Shown: in pieces, positions 1 to 4,769 of the stretch
Position numbering within the stretch: position 1 is the stretch's first letter
Layout: every line of letters begins with the position of its first letter
Origin: Donghicola sp036139795
GTDB taxonomy: Bacteria > Pseudomonadota > Alphaproteobacteria > Rhodobacterales > Rhodobacteraceae
NCBI GenBank assembly: GCA_036139795.1
Contig: JAYZYX010000191.1
Coordinates: forward strand, 1-5,745
Reading direction: 5' to 3'
DNA length: 5,745 nt
Made by a program: the position numbers and the translations under genes
Notes under the pieces: generated by a model
What the model was told of the DNA's origin: nothing
The model's input: the letters and a program-made list of their open reading frames with translations, nothing else
The model's database searches: none

Positions 1-1069
1 GAACGCGCAGGTCGGGACGCTCGGCCACGGTGTAGCCCGACTGGAAATCGCCAAAGGCAATCGCGCAGGCACCGGTTGTGATGTCGGGCATATCCTCGGC
101 AATCAGCACGGGATAGCCAAGCAGACGCGCAGGCTCGCCAGCGGCCAGACCGTCCGACCACAGGAACCGGCCATCGTTGTCCTTCAGCTTGCGCACCTGA
201 CCTGCGGTCTTCGAGTTCATGACGAACTGCGCACGGGCGCGGTACTGGGCACCCAGCGCATAGACCAGATCGATCAGGCTCTCAGCGCCGGTAAACTCGC
301 CGTCTGCGCCAGTCGGCACATAGCCCAGATTGCCCCAGGTCCAGATGTCGTTGTCCACGCGCCCGTGGGTCAGGAAACCCTTGGGTTTTTCGACACCGTC
401 ACCGCTGACAAAGGCCGCCGCCTCGGCTCGGGCGAACTTGTCGGCAATACGGCCCGCAAGCCAGCCTTCCACATCAAACGCACTGTCATCCAACAATCGC
501 TGCGAAGCTTTCGGCAGCGCCGACAATTCATGCAGAGGGATGGTGATGCGGTCGATCTGCGGGCTACCAGTTTCGGCCATGGTCGAGGTCTCATTCGCCC
601 AACCGTGACCAAGTTCCGCATGATCGATCAGCACGTCATAGCTGGTGGCCTCGACGCTGACCACATTGGCAATCGCACGCAGCGATGCGGTCGAGGTCAG
701 AACGCTCGAAATGCGCTGGCTGGTCTGAGGGTCCACCAGATAGCCACCGTCACCGGCAACAGCGGTGGACATACCCTTGGCTTCCAGTTCCAGACCGCGC
801 AGGCCGTCGTCGTCGCCGGTCCGCAGATAGGCGTCAAAGGCCTTTTTATGGGGCACATCTGCCGAATGTGCAGCGGCCAGCGCGGGACGGGTAGCGGTCA
901 TGGTTTTGCGATCCAGCATGGTCAGTCTCTCTTCCTGCTTGTCAAACTTCGCTTCAATATCAGCCTTGAACACACTGAAAGCGTTCAAGAATTCATAGAT
1001 TGCCGATTGCACCACATGGGCATCGGGCATAGCTTCTCCGTTCCGTGGCAATGCCTCGGTCAAATCCAT
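1..1069 (-). CDS. GTA major capsid protein, HK97 fold (g5), 3' end beyond the window
   Basis: Reading leftward from ATG at 1069, the frame stays open for 356 codons to the window edge, so the C-terminus is missing. RcGTA-type capsid proteins are about 390-400 residues, so perhaps 35-45 residues are lost. Residues 1-98 look like the charged, helical scaffolding arm of HK97-family precursors (for example FKADIEAKFDKQEERL at 34-49). The mature shell protein probably begins near residues 98-106, just before GGYLVDPQTS. HK97 capsid signatures follow: WANETSTMAETG (157-168), IPLHELSALPKASQRLL (177-193), FVSGDGVEKPKGFL (220-233), FVMNSKTAGQVRKLKD (282-297), LLGYPVLIAEDMPD (316-329) and AFGDFQSGYTVAERPDLRV (338-356). 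AGGAG at 1081-1077 lies 7 bases before the ATG and fixes the start. The gene begins 20 bases after the prohead protease stop, so the two are probably co-transcribed and functionally coupled. The fold is certain from the motifs; the GTA assignment rests on context. Confidence 0.93.
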   Translation of the reverse strand, partial: MDLTEALPRNGEAMPDAHVVQSAIYEFLNAFSVFKADIEAKFDKQEERLTMLDRKTMTATRPALAAAHSADVPHKKAFDAYLRTGDDDGLRGLELEAKGMSTAVAGDGGYLVDPQTSQRISSVLTSTASLRAIANVVSVEATSYDVLIDHAELGHGWANETSTMAETGSPQIDRITIPLHELSALPKASQRLLDDSAFDVEGWLAGRIADKFARAEAAAFVSGDGVEKPKGFLTHGRVDNDIWTWGNLGYVPTGADGEFTGAESLIDLVYALGAQYRARAQFVMNSKTAGQVRKLKDNDGRFLWSDGLAAGEPARLLGYPVLIAEDMPDITTGACAIAFGDFQSGYTVAERPDLRV

Positions 1070-1089
1070 CGTCGTTCTCCTGTCATTGA

Positions 1090-1623
1090 TTATCCGGCGT
1101 GCATTGCCTTGGCGGCATCCCGGAAAGCATCGGCGACGTGGCGCCAATTCGGGTCGGCCAACTCGCCCTTACGGGCGACTGTCGCCGTTGGCAGCATGGG
1201 GAAGGTCACCAGAGAGACCTCCCACAAATCCACCTCTTTCAGAATGCGGCACCCGCTCTGATCCTTCACCGCTTTGGTGCAGCGATAGCCGATAGACAGC
1301 CCGTCAATCGCCCCCGCCTCGATCAGCGCCGCGGCCTCACGGCCCTTCTCGACACCGTCCAGAAGGCGCCCTTTCACCCAAAGGCCGTGGTCGTCCTCGC
1401 GCAGCTCGTCCCAGACGCCGATAGGCTGCGCCGGATCGTGCTGCCACAGCATCCGCACTGGACGGCCCGAACGCTGCAGGTCCGCAAGACACGCCTTATA
1501 AGCGCCCGCAGCCACCACATCACCGCCGCGATCCACCTGCCCGAAGACCGAGGCATAGCCCGAAATCACCGCACCCTCTGCGGTCAGGCCAGCCTCGGTC
1601 TGGCAAAACTTTTTCTCCAGCAT
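1090..1623 (-). CDS. GTA prohead protease, HK97 family (g4)
   Basis: This 177-residue serine protease of the HK97 prohead protease type (peptidase family U35/S78) would trim the N-terminal arm of the capsid precursor inside the assembling head. The family core is visible: ISGYASVFGQVDRGGDVV (20-37), then LWQHDPAQPIGVW (59-71) with the likely catalytic His62, then IDGLSIGY (106-113) with the likely nucleophile Ser110. Next comes LKEVDLWEVSLVTFPML (128-144), which carries the acidic residues and the conserved strand. The length is normal for the family. The ATG at 1623 is chosen because AGGAG lies 8 bases upstream and the family's N-terminal strand follows soon after. The frame stays open upstream, but only inside the portal gene. 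It sits 5 bases after the portal stop and 20 bases before the capsid gene, the usual head order. All expected catalytic motifs are present. Confidence 0.94.
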   Translation of the reverse strand: MLEKKFCQTEAGLTAEGAVISGYASVFGQVDRGGDVVAAGAYKACLADLQRSGRPVRMLWQHDPAQPIGVWDELREDDHGLWVKGRLLDGVEKGREAAALIEAGAIDGLSIGYRCTKAVKDQSGCRILKEVDLWEVSLVTFPMLPTATVARKGELADPNWRHVADAFRDAAKAMHAG

Positions 1624-1628
1624 CTTGC

Positions 1629-2801
1629 TTACTCCTCTTGAGGACGGGGTGGCAGGCCAAGGGCCACGCGCTTTTCCGCATCGGTCAGAAACTCGGCCGA
1701 GGCCACACGGCGCCAACGCGCCTCACGCTCTTCGGACAGAGCCGGAATCTGGTCCAGATCGGGACCAAGCGTCAGCGCCTCGCCTGTCAGTTCCGACAAC
1801 CAGTTCGACATGGCCGCCAGCACCTTGCTGGCCAAGGGCAGCACCGTCAGGCGATAGAACGCCCGATGTGCTTCCTGATAATTGGCGTAGGTCGCATCCC
1901 CAGGGATTCCCAACAGCATGGGCGGCACACCGAAGACCAGCGCGATATCACGGGCAGCGGCTTCCTTGGTCTTCTGGAACTCCATATCGCTGGGGCTGAA
2001 CCCCATCGGTTTCCAGTCCAGACCGCCTTCCAGCAACATCGGACGCCCTGCATTGCGGGCACCTGTGTGGTGGGCCTCCATTTCCGACACCAGACGGTCG
2101 TACTGATCGGCGCTCATCGCGCCCTGACCCTCAGCCCCCTTGTAGACAATCGCCCCCGAAGGCCGCGCAGCATTGTCCAGCAAAGCCTTTGACCAACGCG
2201 CCGCCGCATTATGTACATCCACCGCTGTCGAGGCCGCCTCAAGCGGCGTCAGACCATAATGGTCGTCCTGCGGGTGGAAGTTACGGATGTGGCAAACTGG
2301 CTTGCCCTCGGTCATGTCGTAGCGGTGCTTGCGGCTTCCCAGCACATAGTCATAGGCCACCGGCCAGCCATCCGCCCCCGGCACCACATGCATCCGGTCC
2401 GAGCGCAGCACATACAGTTCCTGCGGCACCATCTCGCCCACGGCTTCCAGATAGCCGTTCCCAGACAGCAACAGCTGCCCGTACAGCGCCTCCAGAAACT
2501 CGGCCCGCCCCTGCGCCGGATTGGGCCGCTGCAAAAGGCCAAGCCAGGGATGGGTCGAAAACCGCGCATCCTCGCTCTGCAAGACCAGCGGCAGCGCCGC
2601 AGCCGCCTCGGCAATCACCTTCACCGCGCGAAAACCCACCGGATTGCCCGTAAAGCCCGCCCGCGTCAGCGACACCGTATCCCGAGGCGTCCAGCTCACG
2701 CGTCCTGCGCCCGACCAATGCACCACGGGACCGGCCGCGCTGGCTTTGGTCTCGGGTGCCGCCTCGGAAGCCGGCCGCCGGAATAGATCGAATACCGCCA
2801 T
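1629..2801 (-). CDS. GTA portal protein, HK97 family (g3)
   Basis: This 390-residue protein matches the HK97-type phage portal family. Twelve copies form the ring at the head vertex through which DNA enters and to which terminase and tail attach. The N-terminus (MAVFDLFRR) and a low-complexity Ala/Glu/Pro linker (11-28) precede the family core. That core includes NPVGFRAVKVIAEAAAALPL (53-72), HPWLGLLQRPNP (84-95) and YGQLLLSGNGYLEAVG (107-122). Further on are VLRSDRMHVVPG (131-142), IRNFHPQDDHYGLTPLEAA (172-190) and the best signature, DIALVFGVPPMLLGIPGDATYAN (285-307), with the following EAHRAFYRLTVLPL (310-323). The C-terminus has the LTDAEKRVALGLPP motif common in these portals. GGAGGG at 2810-2805 precedes the ATG with a short spacer. 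The gene follows a 99-base gap after terminase and ends 5 bases before the protease. It is intact and full length for the family. Confidence 0.95.
   Translation of the reverse strand: MAVFDLFRRPASEAAPETKASAAGPVVHWSGAGRVSWTPRDTVSLTRAGFTGNPVGFRAVKVIAEAAAALPLVLQSEDARFSTHPWLGLLQRPNPAQGRAEFLEALYGQLLLSGNGYLEAVGEMVPQELYVLRSDRMHVVPGADGWPVAYDYVLGSRKHRYDMTEGKPVCHIRNFHPQDDHYGLTPLEAASTAVDVHNAAARWSKALLDNAARPSGAIVYKGAEGQGAMSADQYDRLVSEMEAHHTGARNAGRPMLLEGGLDWKPMGFSPSDMEFQKTKEAAARDIALVFGVPPMLLGIPGDATYANYQEAHRAFYRLTVLPLASKVLAAMSNWLSELTGEALTLGPDLDQIPALSEEREARWRRVASAEFLTDAEKRVALGLPPRPQEE
1632..1636 (-). promoter_or_regulatory. Ribosome binding site of the protease gene, embedded in the portal gene end
   Basis: AGGAG on the minus strand is formed by the last two sense codons of the portal gene (GAG GAG), directly before its TAA. 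It lies 8 bases before the protease ATG. This supports the ATG at 1623 over any upstream extension, and suggests translational coupling of portal and protease. Confidence 0.7.
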
Positions 2802-2883
2802 TGTCCCTCCGTTTCATCCGACCCGAGCCCGTCCCGCGTCGTTGAAAAGCACTATCTTGCCAAAAAGTTAAAAGTTTCTCGAA
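2802..2883 (-). other. Intergenic spacer before the portal gene, with an AT-rich tract
   Basis: This spacer contains a tract that reads TTTTAACTTTTT on the minus strand (2873-2862), conspicuously AT-rich against its GC-rich surroundings, and then the portal ribosome binding site at 2810-2805. I see no convincing -35/-10 pair and no small gene. It may modulate portal expression, for example by partial termination or an internal start, but the sequence alone does not decide. Confidence 0.4.
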
Positions 2884-2897
2884 CCACCGTACGGTGG
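2884..2897. repeat. Perfect 14-bp palindrome between terminase and portal genes
   Basis: CCACCGTACGGTGG is self-complementary, and the symmetry resumes after one mismatch on each side (GA before, TC after). It starts four bases beyond the terminase stop codon. As RNA it could fold into a short hairpin with a GUAC loop. As DNA it resembles a site for a dimeric regulator. The T-rich stretch on the transcribed strand begins about 10 bases after the hairpin, which is too far for a textbook terminator, so its role is open. Confidence 0.6.
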
Positions 2898-2900
2898 ATC

Positions 2901-4307
2901 TCAGAGGCTGCGCACGCTCGGGCGACGGGCCGTTGCCGCACCCTCGATCATCACCTCTGTCAAAGCCCAAACCAGCGCGTCAACGCGGTCAGGGCTACCC
3001 TTTCCCTCATAGCCACGGGGCCCCATCCGGCACATCTGATCTTCCAGCGCATCAAGGCCGGACACATGGCGCACCCGCCCCTGCTCATACAACGCCGCCA
3101 CAGGCTCGGCCCGCGCCACCTTCCCGCGCGAGGCATGGACCTTGCGGTAAGGCACCAGCGGGTCCACCTGCCGCAAGACAGTTTCCACCAGATCGCCCCC
3201 TTGATTGACCTCGGCCACCAGCCTGTCCGCCCCGTGGCGATGAAACGCGTCAACCGCTGCCCGCGCCCAAGTCAAAGGCGACGCCGCCCCGACTGATGCA
3301 TCTTCCAGCACATAGGCCCGCCAAGCCTGCGGCGGCCCTTGCATGGTCACACCCACGACCACGATTCCACACAGGTCTGACCCCGCATGCCCCGTCACAG
3401 GCGGGTCCACAGCCACTACGACACGGTCCAGCGCTGGCACCTCAGCCACCTGCGCCTCCGCCAACGAACCAGAGCGCCACAAAGCCCCCTCAGCCTCTTC
3501 CAGCAGCACGCCGTCCAACTCCTGCCGCCCAAGCCGCGTGCCCCCGTAGCGCGCCTCTATCTCGGCCAGAAACCCCTCCGCCAGATTGGCACGGTTGTCC
3601 TGCGTCCGCGCATGGGTCACCACGGTCGATGGCGCCGACAAAAGCCGCTTCAAGACCCCCACATTGCGCGGCGTGGTCGTCACACAAACCCTAGGATCAT
3701 CCCCAAGCCGCAACGCAAATTGCAACATGTCCCACGCATCCTGCGCGTTCTTCCACTTAGCCAACTCATCGACCCAGGCCCCGTCAAACTGCGGCCCACG
3801 TAGCCCTTCAAAGTCATGGGCCGAGAATGCCGCCGCCTCGGCCCCGTTCGGCCACACCAAACGCCGCCGACCCGAAACCCACTCGGGCCGCCGGTCAGGC
3901 GGAGAGCAGGCAATGATCCCGCTCTCGCCAAAGACCATCACCTCGCGCACCTGATCAAAGGTCTCGCCCACCAAGGCGATCCGCGCACAGGACCCCGCAT
4001 CCATAGGCCGCGCCCCCTCGACACGGGACCGGACCCATTCGGCACCGGCGCGGGTTTTCCCCGCGCCGCGCCCTCCCATAATCACCCAGGCCCGCCAATC
4101 CCCCGATGGCGGCAACTGGTGCGGCAACGCCCAGAAATCGAACAGCCAAGGCAAAGCCGCCAGTTCTGGCTCAGTCAAACTGTCCAGAAAGGCCTCCCTC
4201 ACCCCGTGCGGCGCGCAGGCGATCCAGTCGGCGCCCGATCGAAGCCCTTGCTCCGGAAAGGTCCAACTCTGCTCCGCCAACGGCCCGTCCCTTTGTTCGC
4301 ACGTCAT
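2901..4307 (-). CDS. GTA terminase large subunit, ATPase plus nuclease (g2)
   Basis: TerL docks on the portal, drives DNA into the head by ATP hydrolysis and cuts it. From ATG at 4307 it has 468 residues. An adenine-binding-like segment LPHQLPPSGDW (61-71) precedes Walker A GGRGAGKT (78-85). FEGLRGPQFDGAWVDE (166-181) holds Walker B with catalytic Glu181, and VTTTPRN (209-215) is the coupling motif. The RNase H-like nuclease follows: VVAVDPP (297-303) with Asp300, LVAEVNQGGD (363-372) with Glu366, and SPDRVDALVWAL (438-449) with Asp443 the likely third acidic residue. All motifs are intact. The start is uncertain. ATG 4307 has GGAG 7 bases upstream but overlaps g1 by 137 bases. GTG at 4202 (overlap 32) or TTG at 4178 (overlap 8) would also keep the whole ATPase domain, and GTG 4202 leaves a short leader that looks more typical of GTA terminases. 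The function is secure; the first 35 residues are not. Confidence 0.95.
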   Translation of the reverse strand: MTCEQRDGPLAEQSWTFPEQGLRSGADWIACAPHGVREAFLDSLTEPELAALPWLFDFWALPHQLPPSGDWRAWVIMGGRGAGKTRAGAEWVRSRVEGARPMDAGSCARIALVGETFDQVREVMVFGESGIIACSPPDRRPEWVSGRRRLVWPNGAEAAAFSAHDFEGLRGPQFDGAWVDELAKWKNAQDAWDMLQFALRLGDDPRVCVTTTPRNVGVLKRLLSAPSTVVTHARTQDNRANLAEGFLAEIEARYGGTRLGRQELDGVLLEEAEGALWRSGSLAEAQVAEVPALDRVVVAVDPPVTGHAGSDLCGIVVVGVTMQGPPQAWRAYVLEDASVGAASPLTWARAAVDAFHRHGADRLVAEVNQGGDLVETVLRQVDPLVPYRKVHASRGKVARAEPVAALYEQGRVRHVSGLDALEDQMCRMGPRGYEGKGSPDRVDALVWALTEVMIEGAATARRPSVRSL

Positions 4308-4518
4308 ATTGGTTCTCCAACTCGTAGGCGCGGCTCAGCCACTTACGCAGCTCAGCCAACCGTTTCTCGCTCTCCTTCGGCGCATCCTCAGCTCCGCTGC
4401 GAATACCCTCCTGAAGGGCGATCACTTCGTTCATCAGATCGCCCACCTGTCCTGCTGCCGCGCGAATGTCGCGCAGCAAACGGTCAGTGGGCTGGTCTGT
4501 TTCAGTGATATTGCTCAT
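4171..4518 (-). CDS. Probable GTA small terminase subunit (g1)
   Basis: This 115-residue protein is predominantly charged and helical, with no visible membrane segment or signal peptide. Residues 13-41 (LLRDIRAAAGQVGDLMN and onward) and 51-72 (EKRLAELRKWLSRAYELENQ) look like two amphipathic helices able to pair as a coiled coil. After a linker comes LDLSGARASIGRRLDRLRAA (85-104), a C-terminal pattern I associate with the short protein encoded just before GTA large terminases. In RcGTA that protein, gp1, is the small terminase and lacks a recognisable DNA-binding domain; I see no helix-turn-helix here either. AGAGG 9 bases upstream supports the ATG at 4518. Its 3' end overlaps the start of the large terminase. 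The identification rests on position, size and the C-terminal pattern, so a conserved GTA protein of other function cannot be excluded from sequence alone. Confidence 0.75.
   Translation of the reverse strand: MSNITETDQPTDRLLRDIRAAAGQVGDLMNEVIALQEGIRSGAEDAPKESEKRLAELRKWLSRAYELENQYDVRTKGRAVGGAELDLSGARASIGRRLDRLRAARGEGGLSGQFD
4315..4318 (-). promoter_or_regulatory. Candidate ribosome binding site for the ATG start of the large terminase
   Basis: GGAG on the minus strand lies 7 bases before the ATG at 4307. It sits inside a small inverted repeat, TTGG-AGAA-CCAA (4320-4309), that could partly hide it in the mRNA. It also encodes Leu-Glu-Asn of the upstream small terminase gene, so the match could be chance. 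It is the main argument for the long form of the large terminase. Confidence 0.4.
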
Positions 4519-4676
4519 GGTCTCTTGCCTCTCATGCGTGAGCCCGCACAAGAAAACCGGCACCTGCCTCAAATCGCTCCGGTTCCGTCCAGCTTGGGTC
4601 CAAGACTACGCCCCGCACTCGAAACCGCATAGAGACACGCCATTCCCCCGCGCGGCCCCTCAACCTCGCGGTAAGT
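4519..4676 (-). promoter_or_regulatory. Leader region of the GTA operon, presumed to hold its promoter
   Basis: These 158 bases lie between the intergenic hairpin motif and g1, downstream of the mltG terminator, so g1 and the head genes probably start from a promoter here. No clear -35/-10 pair stands out. There are two short inverted repeats: CTTGG-GT-CCAAG at 4593-4604 and CTCA-TGCG-TGAG at 4531-4542. Either could be an operator half-site pair or coincidence. In R. capsulatus the cluster is controlled by the phage-like activator GafA and indirectly by CtrA. I did not find a full TTAA-N7-TTAA CtrA box. Confidence 0.45.
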
Positions 4677-4713
4677 TTCTTTCATCTTGGTGGAAAATAC
4701 CTCCGCCGGAGGC
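4677..4713 (-). repeat. Rhodobacteraceae-type intergenic hairpin motif (CCTCCGGCGGAGG-TATTTT)
   Basis: On the minus strand this reads GCCTCCGGCGGAGG, then TATTTTCCACC, then AAGATGAAAG. The first part is a tight hairpin (CCTCC and GGAGG arms at 4712-4700) followed at once by TATTTT. From memory, near-identical elements with GATGAA after the T tract lie between many genes in Rhodobacter, Paracoccus and Ruegeria relatives. It may act as a second terminator or mRNA 3'-end signal behind mltG. Only one copy is in this window, so dispersal cannot be shown here. Confidence 0.5.
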
Positions 4714-4740
4714 AGCGGCGCGATAGCGGCGCCCGAATTG

Positions 4741-4768
4741 CAAAAGGCGCCCCACAGAGCGCCTTTTG
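4741..4768 (-). terminator. Intrinsic terminator of mltG
   Basis: CAAAAGGCGC and GCGCCTTTTG form a perfect 10-bp stem around an 8-base loop (4751-4758). On the minus strand the hairpin starts 1 base after the mltG stop codon and its 3' arm ends in TTTTG, giving the GC-rich stem plus T run of a rho-independent terminator. The symmetric A and T runs mean it could also work for plus-strand transcripts, but no plus-strand gene needs it. It separates mltG from the GTA operon. Confidence 0.88.
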
Positions 4769-4769
4769 A

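Noticed and set aside
365..1261. 298-codon open frame on the plus strand
   Set aside because: It lies antisense to the capsid and protease genes, whose family motifs run through the whole stretch. It has no recognisable domain and is explained by the GC-rich codon pattern of the opposite strand.
1624..1716. Upstream extension of the protease frame by 31 codons
   Set aside because: The extension lies entirely inside the portal gene, resembles nothing in the family, and the ATG at 1623 has a well-placed ribosome binding site.
2862..2897. Textbook rho-independent terminator after the large terminase
   Set aside because: The hairpin is short and the T tract begins about 10 bases after it, so I list the palindrome as a repeat of unknown role.
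2350..2970. 206-codon minus-strand frame across the portal start and the terminase end
   Set aside because: It is an out-of-frame shadow of the portal gene with Gly/Arg-rich low-complexity translation.
4519..4572. Upstream TTG start for g1 giving a 133-residue protein
   Set aside because: It lacks a better ribosome binding site than the ATG at 4518, and the added residues (MRQVPVFLCGL and so on) do not fit the charged helical protein.
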